DNA of 64,000 nt. It comes from Agapetus fuscipes. Taxonomy: Eukaryota; Arthropoda; Insecta; Trichoptera; Glossosomatidae. Each line of letters starts with the position of its first letter. The stretch's first letter is position 1. The position numbers and the translations under genes are program-made. Location of the stretch: assembly GCA_951799405.1 (NCBI GenBank), contig OX637339.1:20398001-20462000 (forward strand), written 5' to 3'. Under the pieces are notes generated by a model that was not told the origin of the DNA, did not search any database, and saw only the letters and a list, made by a program, of their open reading frames with translations. Positions 1 to 10,751 of the stretch are shown here, piece by piece.

Positions 1-1253
1 TAAGAAGAGTTAACACAATGTTTGGAGAGCGTGCCACATCATGTGAGAGAGCTAGAGGACCATGGAAAGTTCCGGAGTGCACTGAAGACAAGCAAATCTC
101 TGGCATTTGCACAAGCGCCCTTGGAGTGACTACATCACGAAACGCTATAAAGAAATCATCTTGAACTCATCATCATCATCATAACACTGGGCTCACTGTA
201 GATGTATTGAAGCTTTTTGTTGTACGACTACCCTAGAAATAAATAAAATAAGATAATGCTGTAGTTGTATTATTGTTCAACGTCTTTGCTTCTTGCAATG
301 TTCATAGTTTGTTTTTTCTTTCCAGATATACTTTATGCTGCTCTGCACCTTCCTGCATCTGGATGGCTGTTAGTGATTATGATTTCTATAAAGGATTTCT
401 GCTAGACGACTAGACGGCTAGACATCTGGGCTTCTGGACGTCTGGACGCCTGAATGTCTAGACGTCTAGACTAAATTTCTCCCCACTACTTCCCACTATA
501 TTCGCTAGAGAGCTAGATCACAAAACACCTCATTCTCTATGTCTACGAAATATAACTTTAATAATATAATCTTTATTATATAAAGAACATACATTGTGCT
601 GGCAAAATGTATGCTTGTAAAACTAAGTGTCGATAGATGTTTTCATATGATAACAAAGGGATCCCAAATGACTGCCCATGAACAGCTGATTGGGCAGTCA
701 AATATGTTCCATACAAATTGTATGAAGCATATTTACATATAGTCACACGACCGGGTTGTTGAGAAGAAGGATAAATGATTCATATAGAAAATGAAATTCT
801 CTGTGGTTTCCATATATTTATCTAGATTGCTGCCTTTGGTTCTATCCGACTCGTGTAAATCCTGGCGATCGTTTGCTAAGAACCCAAGTGACATTGACCC
901 ACTAAACAAAATCTAATTTGGAACATCTGCTCCGAGTCTGTTGACGGTTGTAACTGTAACATTTTGCCAGCACAGTGATATTATATCTTCTACAAGCTTA
1001 ATTGTTTTTTGTCACAAAATTGAACAAATCAACCAAATGACATATATTTACTTATTTACTCGTATTTTTAAAAATCTTACAATTTTACAAGGATACATTT
1101 ATTCATCATACTTTTACAAACAAAACTGGAAAGCCAACTCTACTCAGGGTGTGTTGTTTCAAAGGCTGTGCTTGGGAAGCTCACTATAAGCCCTGTCAGC
1201 GGAGAGCATATTTAAAAACAACAAAAAAGTGCTCTGCCCGGAATCAATCATGA
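1..1253. other. No gene seen; possible LINE tail at the left edge
   Basis: 1-200 has short open frames ending in a (TCA)n run, like a LINE 3' end, but no motif I can name. The rest is AT-rich unique-looking sequence; the 82-codon frame at 941 has no recognisable content. Confidence 0.3.
402..472. repeat. Short CTAGACG-rich tandem repeat
   Basis: Degenerate units of CTAGACGNN / CTGGACGTN, ending in the palindrome TCTAGACGTCTAGA. Confidence 0.7.
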
Positions 1254-1261
1254 GTCTAAAG

Positions 1262-1460
1262 CAACGGTTTCCAAACTTTATGCTACCTTGCCTCCCTAAA
1301 ATTTTTTTTAGTTGTCTCCCTAAAAATATTTTTTTTTCGCGCCTCCCTTTCTACGTCCTATTTTTTAATTTGCATACTAATACTACACATTTTTGACACC
1401 TCCCCATGCCATAGCTTACGTTTCCCCTGGGAGGCGCGCCCCCCAGTTTGGAAACCGCTG
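1262..1460. mobile_element. hAT-type MITE, 199 bp
   Basis: Ends CAACGGTTTCCAAACT and its inverse AGTTTGGAAACCGCTG, with a perfect 8-bp target duplication GTCTAAAG (1254-1261 and 1461-1468). The 8-bp duplication and the CAGnGGTTnCCAAACT-like ends are marks of the hAT superfamily. No coding capacity. Confidence 0.85.
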
Positions 1461-1519
1461 GTCTAAAGTGTTAATCACTAGACTACGGACCAGGATGTCG
1501 GAATATTTTGCTATGAACA

Positions 1520-1790
1520 AAGTGACTGGTCTTTATTCTAGTGGTAAACGCTTCAGAATCGTAATCAAAAGGTCATTGGTTTGATTCCTGGCGGTGCACA
1601 AAAAATATATCATTCATATTTTCAAATATGCTCATCACTTGGTTGAAAAATTCATATACCTTTACCAAAGTCTGGTCACCAAAGGTCCATCTAGCCTTAC
1701 AGCAACTGGGTCTTGTTTGAGAACTGGCACTCACTATAGCGACAACCGATCTCGCAGAGGGCTCTTGGGGTGTGAACAAACGCACGGAAA
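1520..1790 (+). repeat. SINE A copy (tRNA-derived)
   Basis: tRNA-like head (TTCTAGTGGT...GGTTTGATTCC), then the A-family body with ACAGCAACTGGGTCTTG and CTCGCAGAGGGCTCTTG. Diverged. Confidence 0.75.
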
Positions 1791-2068
1791 GCAAAGCATT
1801 ATGTGACTTTAAAATGAACAAAAGATCTGCTACACATTGTGTGTATGGTTGTCCTCTTCATCAGTATTATGTCACTAAGCTATTGTTGAAACAACACCCT
1901 GCAAGAGCTGGTCTTACAGAAATTATAATGACAGATACTGCGCTATGTCTGGTCTGCGATCTAAGCTGCAACAATTATTTTGCCTTAAAAATGTGATAGA
2001 TACTCATTCTCGTTTAGTGCCAGTGATATCAAAAAAGTATGAGAATCTATTTATTATCTACAATGTGT

Positions 2069-2260
2069 AATCCAAGTTGAAAAGATATATTATTAACATT
2101 TAAGATTCATATTATATGCAAGACACGTGTAAGTATACGCTTACACATGCTGCATATGCACTCACAAAATAAAAACCAAATGTCAAATGAACATAGACCC
2201 TGCAACCCGAAAATAGCGGCAAATTGAACATTTTTTTACAGTATGGATGGTAAGTCTCAG
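2069..2260 (-). repeat. SINE B copy, diverged
   Basis: Inverse of the B family: GTAAGTATACGCTTACACATGC and ACATAGACCCTGCAACC. Confidence 0.7.
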
Positions 2261-2666
2261 TCAATTATAAAGTGGCGTGCTCAGACATAGTTCTGTATCT
2301 GTTGGCATTGCAGCTTTACGCTAATGTAATTATCTTTCCTAGGAGCTCCTGTGTATACAGCTGTCCCTCCGTAATCTCACAGGTAGGAGACCGAGGTGGT
2401 GTCAGATTGTTAAAAATGGCTGCTTTTCTGTGATGTATTGGAGCGAGATGAGCTGAGCATTATTATGTATACAGTAACGTATTGTATTAATAAACATTAA
2501 CCTCCAGGGTGCCAGAAGGCGGATCCACGCTCATAGTGCTTATTGCAATTATTTTCATAACTAAAAATATACTTCGTTTACATTACAAAGCTTCCCTACT
2601 CTTCGACATTTATGTACCTGCCTGGCTTACGTGTCCATTCATGATAATGACATTACGCTGCCTTTG

Positions 2667-2928
2667 TTCCTTGACTTATAGGTTGTTATGCGGCTGACCA
2701 CCCATACTGTAAAAAAATTGGTTCACTTTGCCAATGTCACCCCTGTTTCAGGGAAGGACGGCAAGAGTTGCAAGGCTTATGTTCATTTGAGATTGGGTTT
2801 TTATATTGTAGGTCCACATGCGGCATGTGTTAGCGCGAAATTATACATATCTGCTTGTGGGAATGCATTTAATATAAATCTTAAATGATATATATCTTTG
2901 CAGCTTAGATTAGATTAGATTAGATTAG
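2667..2928 (+). repeat. SINE B copy, full length
   Basis: Starts TTCCTTGACTTATAGGTTG; ends in a short (TTAGA)n run. The family has a conserved body (CACCCCTGTTTCAGGGAAGG, GGTCCACATGCGGCATGTG). No clear tRNA boxes, so its origin is uncertain. Confidence 0.8.
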
Positions 2929-3487
2929 TTCTTGTTTGTCGTATGGACCATTAAGCTAATTTTACATGAGCAATGTTTGAATGTGTACTGGACCAATGTG
3001 TCTTATGAAAACAGGAAATTGATTTAAAAAAAAATTAAAACAACTCTCACATTATCGAGTTTTACGGTTTTTCTTAGCTCAGATTGTGCAGAATTTGATT
3101 CTTAAGACAACTGCATCAAAAAGTCATATTTGACAAAATTGGTCTATACGGTAAACAAGAACTGAGGGAGCGATATGTCTATTTTTAGAACACAATGTTT
3201 TTTTAGAAATCATAATATTATGCGGCAGTGCAGTAAATTCGTCACTCATGACGTTTTACTAAATTGTGCATTAAAAAAAGTTGATTTCACTGTCTTTTGA
3301 GATGAAAAACGGATATGAGATATGTTTTGTATCTTTAGATATATTTCAAATCAAAACCAAGAGTTTGGTAGCTGGATAATGGTTAAAAATCACCGGCACA
3401 CTAGAGGTTAAATACTTGGGACAATTTAAAACACACAATGAGGTTAACAATATTTAATTTATGGACAGATACATATTAGGGATCTTG

Positions 3488-3797
3488 GACCGGTCCGTAG
3501 TCCAGTGGCAACACTTCGGACTCGTAAATGGAAGGTTGTGGATTCGAATCCCGGCGGAGCACAAAAAATATACCATTTATATTTCCAAATGTGCTCTTCG
3601 CTGGGTTGAAAAAATCATAAACCTTTACCAAAGACCGGTCACTGAAAGGTCCATCCAACCTTACAACAACTGGGTCTTGCTTCAGAATTCGCGCTTTCTA
3701 CAGTGACGACCAAGCTCGCACAGCGCTCTTGAGGTGTGATACACACAAAAACAGCGCTCACCAAATAAATCATCTTAATATTATTATTATTATTAGG
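3488..3797 (+). repeat. SINE A copy, near full length
   Basis: Head GGTCCGTAGTCCAGTGG (box A-like) and GGATTCGAATCCC (box B), body, and an (ATT)n tail. A good reference copy for the family. Confidence 0.85.
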
Positions 3798-3969
3798 GCC
3801 TGTACAATGTTGGCCTAAGATTTCAAAAAATCCCGTTGCACCACGGAGGATTTTGGATTTCAAAGTGTTGGATTGCCGAGGGTCAGCTGTGTTATGTAAT
3901 AACAATAATGTAATCCTCGGGTACTGTGTATATAGCTGTTAAGGTATTTATACATACATACATAAGTAG

Positions 3970-4055
3970 CCAAGTCACAAGTTGAGAGGGCCCTTGAGGT
4001 GTGACACACACAAAAACGGCGCTCTTCAATTATGTGTACATTAAATAAATTATCC
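3970..4055 (+). repeat. SINE A 3' fragment
   Basis: GAGGGCCCTTGAGGTGTGAC and ACACAAAAACGGCGCTC match the 3' part of SINE A. An AT dinucleotide run follows (4056-4102). Confidence 0.6.
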
Positions 4056-4480
4056 TTATATATATTATATATATATATATATAAGTGTATATGTATATAT
4101 GTGTTGAAGGTCAAACCGTCCCTGAGCGAGAGGACACGCATGTTCACAGACAATGCTAAGACAAGTGATCTTTTGGATCTATGATTGTACATTTGAAATA
4201 AACACCAAAATGGAAAATCATTTCTGACACCCTTGCTATGAATCAAACCTTGGTTCCTGACTTAGAATTCAAGCATTCTACAAGTAAAACTGATGCGCTA
4301 TTCTGCTAAATTCCTTACTACTTTAAAGCGACGAGCTGGCGATTTGTGTCCGAAACAAGTCAGGAGTGCTAGCGCTTGCGAAAGAACTCTATAGATAAAA
4401 AACACTGTACATCTTATTTTTGGAGATGAATCACCAGCTCGTCGCCTTGGGTCGTAAGGAATTTAGCAGAATAGTGCTTC

Positions 4481-4715
4481 TGGTCGGTAGTCTAGTGTTT
4501 AATGCTGCAGACTCGTAAACAATAGGTAGTGAGTTTGTTTCCCTGCATAGCAAAAAAATATCATTTAACCTTTCAAATATGCTCTTTGCTGTGTTGAAAA
4601 ATTCATATACATTTACTGGCTGGTCACAGGTTTACAGATGCTTGCAACATTTCTGCTGACTAGTGCCTAACAAGTATGCAGAGGGCTCATGAGGTGTGAT
4701 GCACGCAGAAACAGC
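4481..4715 (+). repeat. SINE A copy, diverged
   Basis: GGTCGGTAGTCTAGTG head, then the body up to GCAGAGGGCTCATGAGGTGTG. Confidence 0.7.
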
Positions 4716-5096
4716 GCTATTTTATTCTGTAACTGAGCTTTTATAATATACCTGACGGAACTGTCCTAGCACTGGGAGTTCTCATAGCGTTGTACGTGAA
4801 CATGGGTGTGATCTTGTCTCCTGACTGCGCTAGATCAATGAGCCTTATTGTTTCAGTTCTGACGAAGGAAATGTAAAGAGGAAACACCATATCATACAGG
4901 AAGAAGTCTGAAAAAAATGTACAGTATTATTATATGATACAAACCATGACGTAGAGAAGAACAGGTTTCACAACATGTAGAAGTCGTGTCAGACGTCATC
5001 AGGAGACGTGTCTTCTATGAAAATTACTTTGAATTTTTTCCTAAACCTCTGTTACATCACTACAATACTGAATTGTCAATTACGAGTATCATCAAC

Positions 5097-5340
5097 CTGT
5101 CCGTAGTCTAGTGGTTTACGCTACTAACTGATAATCGGAAGGTTGTGTGTTTAATTCCCAGCGGAGCACAAAAAAAAAAAAATTGCAAGTATGCTCCTCG
5201 CTGGGTTGAAAATTAATCTGCCTTTACCCAAAGATCGATCACCAAAGGTCCATCTGGCTTTACAGCAGTTGGGTCTTGCTTGAAAATTGGAAGCTCGTGA
5301 GGTGTGATTCACACAAAAACAGAGCTCACCAAATAAAGGA
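5097..5340 (+). repeat. SINE A copy followed by SINE C
   Basis: GTCCGTAGTCTAGTGG head, body shortened near CTCGTGAGGTGTGATTC, then directly a SINE C. Confidence 0.75.
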
Positions 5341-5347
5341 TCTGTGA

Positions 5348-5620
5348 ATGAAGGTTGATATCTCAATTAATAGAATGCTTGCATTCCATGCCGTGAGCAA
5401 ATGTTCGATCTCAAAGGTTTACTCAGCATCAATTCACAAGAAATAAGAATCAGCCCCCCCCGGAAGCTAGGAAACCCCCACTTCAACTGAAAGTGGTTGG
5501 TGTGAGGCCGGCCCCCTTACCTGTAAAAATAAATAGGTCCCGAAGCGCCACATGCGACCCCTTCGGGGATAACGCAGGCAAGAAGTTACACTATATGTGT
5601 AGCTTAGTTGTGTTTTTTTT
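5348..5620 (+). repeat. SINE C copy (tRNA-derived)
   Basis: AGGTTGATATCTCAATTAATAG head with TTCGATCTC, then CACTTCAACTGAAAGTGGTTGG and CCCCTTCGGGGATAACGCAGG hairpin motifs. Confidence 0.75.
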
Positions 5621-6161
5621 ATTGTCCTATTTTGAGAGCAGACTTCTTCCTGTATGAAGCAGCATGTAAGTGGGAAGACCTCGTAGTAATTAGATTGTAT
5701 GGAACGGTTTGTGATAATGCTGAATCAATTGGAATTCCAAATTCCCGAAGGAAGATTGTTTATAATGTGTTTAATCAATTTTAGCCTGAGATCTAAAGTT
5801 TTGTATATTTTTTGTTAAAATTAATTTTAAGACTATCTTTACAATTTAACATCATATTCATTTTCCAAGTACAAAGATTACTAAGTGAGGGAGTAACTTA
5901 TTATTCCTAATTTTGTATGAGAAGTCTTTGTGGCGCCGTTTGATTTTCATACATATTTGGGATACTCACTTACTTTCTTATTTGGTGCAAGCTCGTACTT
6001 GGGGGGGAGAAAACAAACATAATATAATATTAGCTTTTGGATATCCTGATTTTTGTAATTTATTTTAACAAACTGATAAAAATTGTAATGACATTAAATG
6101 ATGCAACCATCTGTTGGAGAATAGTGAAAGCTTCATTTGAATAGTTCAATTTTCATGTACA

Positions 6162-6311
6162 AGGTCCATCCAGCTTTACAGCAACTGGGTCTTGCTTGAG
6201 AATTGGTGCTTTCTTCAGCGACGACCAAGCTCGCAGAGGGCTCGTTGAGGTGTGATGTACACAAAAACAGCGCTAACCAAATTAATCATCCTAATATTAT
6301 TATTATAACTA
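6162..6311 (+). repeat. SINE A, 5'-truncated
   Basis: Begins in the body at GGTCCATCCAGCTTTACAGC and ends with an (ATT)n tail. Confidence 0.75.
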
Positions 6312-6384
6312 TATTGACAGACCCTGAGGGGCTCAGCACAGTGGGGAGACTCATGATGATGGTGATGAGCCAGCTGATAATTTC

Positions 6385-6805
6385 CATTGGCGCCGTTCCA
6401 TGAAATTGTCCCTACCAAAAGATTTGGTGAACAGATCAGTCTTTAGACGTCTCTTGAAGTGACTGCCGTAAGCATTCTCTCCAACCACTTGTGGCAGTCG
6501 GTTTCATGTCCTTGGAGCAGCCACTGCAAAAGCAAGCTCACCAAGCACTGTTGCAGACTTGCGCAAAGACTCATTAACCAATGCTCTGGCTACACTTTCC
6601 GCAGAGCTAATAGTCAATTGTTTGCTTGATGAGTTATGTGAGGAACAGTGGTGTCCTCCCATAGAGTGCCCCATGTGGCGTTGCTTTTTACTCAATGCTC
6701 TGAGGAAGACAAAGCTAATGCAGCTCACGCCACAGTGGTGCTGAGCATGAGGACTTGAGCTCCTTATAAGTCCTGCAGCTGTATTCAGGAGTGCACCCAG
6801 AACAA
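6385..6805 (-). pseudogene. Non-LTR retrotransposon C-terminal fragment
   Basis: Minus-strand frames with ALVNESLRKSATVLGELAFAVAAPRT and then, after a stop, NRLPQVVGENAYGSHFKRRLKTDLF, the LWN-xLP...FK-x-x-LKT-x-LF tail seen in many LINEs. Broken by a stop. Confidence 0.55.
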
Positions 6806-6820
6806 GGTTTAATATTGTAT

Positions 6821-7070
6821 TTCCTTGACTTATAGGTTGGTATGACGCTGACCACCCATACTGTAAAAAATGGATCACTTTGCCAATGTCACCCCTGTTT
6901 CAGGGAAGGTCGGCAAGAGTTGCAGGGCTTATATTCATTTGAGATTAGGTTTTTATGTTGTAATTCCACCGGCAGTATGTGTAAGCGCGAACTTATAAAT
7001 GTCTGCTTGTGGGAATGCATTTAATATGAATCTCAAATGTAATATATCTTTGCAACTTAGATTATGGATT
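6821..7070 (+). repeat. SINE B copy
   Basis: TTCCTTGACTTATAGGTTGG to CTTTGCAACTTAGATTATGG. Confidence 0.8.
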
Positions 7071-7667
7071 ATGGAGTTAAGTAAATTACAAATAAGCTTT
7101 TAGTGTTTCCCAACAGATGTCAGTGTCATTGATTGTGGTATTGTTGCGTAACTTTGATTTGCCCATCACGCACGCGTCAGGTAGGTAGCGTAACGTAAGT
7201 CTAGGATTGTAAGTGTGGCTTTAGCGTTAGTTAGAACAATGAATGGTACTATAAGTGCAGCCTTATTGACTTCCTGGGAGTCCACTTTGATGTTTTCTTG
7301 TGATTTTTGAATTAGAAACATTTACGTAGCTTTAATGTGTAAGACAACCTAGTTGTTGCGTCACTCCAGCATCCACTACCACAGTTGCTAACTTTTACCA
7401 ACATAGGAAAGATAGTAAGACCCCCATATTCACTAATTCTACTAACGCTTCCCTTAGGCTTCACTAATGCTTAGATTAGTTGTTATTCATGTTAATAGTG
7501 CATAAATAAAAACCAATCTTAGTGCTAGCGTGGTCTAAGGTAAGTGTTAGTGGGATTGGTGAATACAGGGGATAAAGTTTCCCTAATTTTTGTTGACAAT
7601 ACAAATGATACGGCCGAACAATAAGGAGGCCGGCCTTGCGCCAACCATTTCAATTGAAGTGCGGGTA

Positions 7668-8165
7668 TCCCGGTCCGTAGTTCAGTGGTAACACTTCGGA
7701 CTCTGAATGTAAGGTTGTGGGTCGAATCCCGGCGGAGCACTAAAAATATAACATTTATATTTTCAAATTTGCTTTACGCTGGGTTGAAAAATTCATAAAC
7801 CTTTACCAATGACCGGTCACCAAAGGTCCATCCAGCCTTACAGCAACTGGGTCTTGCTTGAAAATTGGCACTTTGTAGCGACGACGACCAAGTTCGTAAA
7901 AAGGTCGATAGCTCAATTGTTAGAATGCTCGCATTCCATGCCGAGAGCAAGGGTTCGATCTCAAGGTTTACTCAGTCTTCACAAGAAATGAGAACCAGCC
8001 CCTCCGGGAGCTGGGAGCCCCCACTTCAACTGAAAGTGGTTGGTGTGAGGCCGGCCCCCTTACCTGTAACAATAAATAGGTTCCGAATCGTCACAAGCAA
8101 CCCCTTCGGGGATAATGCAGGCAAGAAGTTATGCTATATGTGTAGCTTAGTTGCGTTTTTGCGGG
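7668..8165 (+). repeat. SINE A-SINE C composite
   Basis: SINE A (7668-7896) ends ACGACCAAGTTCGTAAAAA and is joined directly to the SINE C head GGTCGATAGCTCAATTG (7903 onward). The same junction recurs, inverted, at about 53590-53625. Confidence 0.8.
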
Positions 8166-8211
8166 TTTCCCAGCTTGGCTTGAAGTATATTCTTTTTCCA
8201 TTATGATGTAC

Positions 8212-8320
8212 ACACCATGATGGGAAATCCCTTCTGACACCCTTGGTGGCCATAGAACCTCAGCCCTCTAGCATGAAATGCATGTATTCTACCAGCTGAG
8301 CTTTCAGCCACACCTATGAT
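8212..8320 (-). repeat. SINE C head fragment
   Basis: Reverse reading of a tRNA-like head (CTACCAGCTGAGCTTTCAGCC) with CTTCTGACACCCTTGGTGG. Confidence 0.55.
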
Positions 8321-8635
8321 GTGGCGCCTTTAGAACTATCCATACAAAATTAGGAGAACTCACTTACTTTGTTACTTAGGGAGAGTTTGTACTTGTGTAC
8401 TGGACGCATGCTAGAACAGAGAGTGAAGTTGTGGCATCTGACGGCCGGGCAGGTCCTCCTCGTCATGAACAACTTCAGCGTAGAACATCATCTGTAAATA
8501 TATAAATATACTGCTCAGCAGCCTCATCTCCCGCACTGCTGGTAGTCTCATTTCCCGGCACCAGAGAAGTGTTGGAATTAAATTCAAGTTACCCAAGTAA
8601 TTATAGTTAAGATTATATTGCAGGCAAGCCTACAG

Positions 8636-8690
8636 CAGCTCTGGCCACCCCTAGCGGAGTGGCGACAGAGTAACAGTTACAGTTATTGTT
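8636..8690 (+). repeat. LINE 3' tail only
   Basis: CTCTGGCCACCCCTAGCGGAGTGGCGACAGAGTAAC matches the tail following the 62.4-kb LINE fragment. Extreme 5' truncation. Confidence 0.65.
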
Positions 8691-9708
8691 GATTGACATG
8701 TAGGGAAAGTGTTTTTTAAGATATAGCAACATTATTTAATCCGGCAACTAACTAAAACGCAACTAAGCTTCACATACAGTGTATATTCTTGTCGCATTCT
8801 CCCCGTAGGTAGTAATTAACACAGCCCTCTGAAAGTGGTGACAATTGTGTATCAAACCTGTTTATTTTTACAGGTAAACAGTCTTGTCTTACTTCAACCA
8901 CATGACTTTCTCATTTCTTCTTAAGGCCTTGCTGGTACAATGACCTTAGTTGAAATCATGACCCTTTCGTCTACAATGCGGCAAGGAATCGCCCTATATA
9001 TGCGGCTGAGTTGTGTGTTTTTTACGTCTGACACTGTTGGCCTTGAACCCAAGCCTATTCACTTTGCAAATGCGTGCTCTATCAACTGAGCTACTGGCAA
9101 CAAATCTATTACAATATCAGTGCTGCCATTTCTCTTTTCTGATTTCCTTTTACATGAACTCCAAGTGAATGCTTCTCCTGCCAGTCATTCCCACGCATTT
9201 TGCACATTGACTTCCAACATAAATTGTTTTACTATATTTTTTAATTACTAATTAAAATTAATTTAAAAATTAATTACACTTTTCGGATATTTGACAAACC
9301 TTTTGTTTCTTGGCCAATGTCATCAGGAGGCACCCTTTCTGCACGACGATTAAGGATGTACTGATTCTCTTACATAACAATTTCTTAATATTATTTTGTA
9401 TTTACAAGAAGATGTTTTGATTATGATTGAAAGTCCAACAATTATTTACAATGTTTTTGTATTTGATTTGAGTCAATCTCGATGAACAGCAGGTGCTATA
9501 TTTCTCAAACATACTGAGCTGCTTGCATCCTTCCTACGCTAACAAAACTTTGAGAATAATATAAGGTCTTCTTCGACGGTTCGTCAGATATCCAAGAAGC
9601 ACAATTAATGTCTTAAGATAAAATTAATTTTGAATTGTCCAGTTTAAATTTGACCTGTGTTTTATGTGATTCTCTAAAACACAAACAGGGCTTTTTAGTT
9701 GTCGGTTG
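8691..9708. other. No gene seen
   Basis: AT-rich sequence with one decayed tRNA-like SINE head (9005-9105) and an ATTAATTAAAATTAATT-type run near 9240-9275. Confidence 0.4.
9005..9105 (-). repeat. tRNA-like SINE head fragment
   Basis: Contains TTGAACCCAAGCC and CTATCAACTGAGCTACTGGC, the inverse of boxes B and A. Too decayed for a functional tRNA. Confidence 0.5.
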
Positions 9709-9915
9709 AGCTCACCCTTTGACAAACTAATGATGCCTGGCCTGAATGTTTCATCACCACGGTCATTCTTACCTACCGAATATCGGTAATATTTGAATGA
9801 AAACTAATAAGCTGTTCGCTTGCGGCCATCTTGGATTGACAGGTCTTCATACAAATGCATCATTAGTTTGTCAAAGCGTGGGCTCAACGGGCGACTAAAA
9901 TGTCTAAGAATAGCC
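9709..9915. mobile_element. Fold-back MITE, hairpin family 2
   Basis: Inverted ends built on TTTTAGTCGTCAGTTGAGC and TTTGACAAACTAATGATGC. The inner core is related to family 1 (CATCACCACGGTCATTCTTACC). The left end has lost about a dozen bases present in the 10.5-kb copy. Confidence 0.75.
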
Positions 9916-10511
9916 CCGTAAGAAAACAAAATATAAAGCATATTATGGTTATCACAGTTGTATTACAGATAGAAGAACAGATGATGGATATTTTTACCAA
10001 GTTAATGCTAAATAACTATTTTTGTCTACTCCAGAAATGTAATGTAGCCCCAGACTCTCCACCGCTGCCATTTTCTTTAAAGTCACATGTTTTCCAGTAC
10101 ATTTCAGCGGCACAAAGCTTTTAAAACTTGTTTTGAATAAAATAGCCTGGGCGGCTTAATAAAAGAGATCGGCAGCCAGTCATGAAGGCTTTGAGAACAG
10201 TGTTTCATACTTTTTTTTTATTTGTCAATTGTAAGCTAAGGATTGTTTATAACGCAGGCTGTATACCAATCAATAATAAAACAGAAGCCCGAGTATACAA
10301 CATTAGGTAAACAATCAGCCATCACGTTAACAGAAAAAATGTAGGAAAGTTAACGCACCCACTAGAGGCGCTGTTGTGTCAGCCATACATTTTATGTTAA
10401 GGTTGAGTTATGCAGTTTGGTTCTATTTGCCAATGTGAATTCTTTTTCAATATTAAATAACTTCAATGCGACTTAATTTGTTGAAAGAACTTTTTACTTG
10501 TAAACTCATTC

Positions 10512-10751
10512 AGGGCTATTCTTAGACATTTTAGTCGTCAGTTGAGCCCACGCTTTGACAAACTTATGATGCCTGGCCTGAAAGTTTTATCGCCACAGTT
10601 ATTCTTACCTACCAAATTTGGTAATACTTGGATGAAGACAAATCAGCTGTTCACTTGCGGCCATCTTAGATTGACAGGTCTTCATACAAATGCATTATTA
10701 GTTTGTCAAAGAGTGGGCTCAACCGACGACTAAAATGTCTAAGAATAGCTC
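10512..10751. mobile_element. Fold-back MITE, hairpin family 2
   Basis: Ends GGGCTATTCTTAGACATTTT and the inverse AAAATGTCTAAGAATAGCTC. The arms are about 60 bp. Same orientation as the copy 800 bp upstream. Confidence 0.75.

Noticed and set aside
1..130. Possible host exon at the left edge
   Set aside because: Short frames without a known motif, followed by a (TCA)n run typical of LINE ends; too little sequence to decide.
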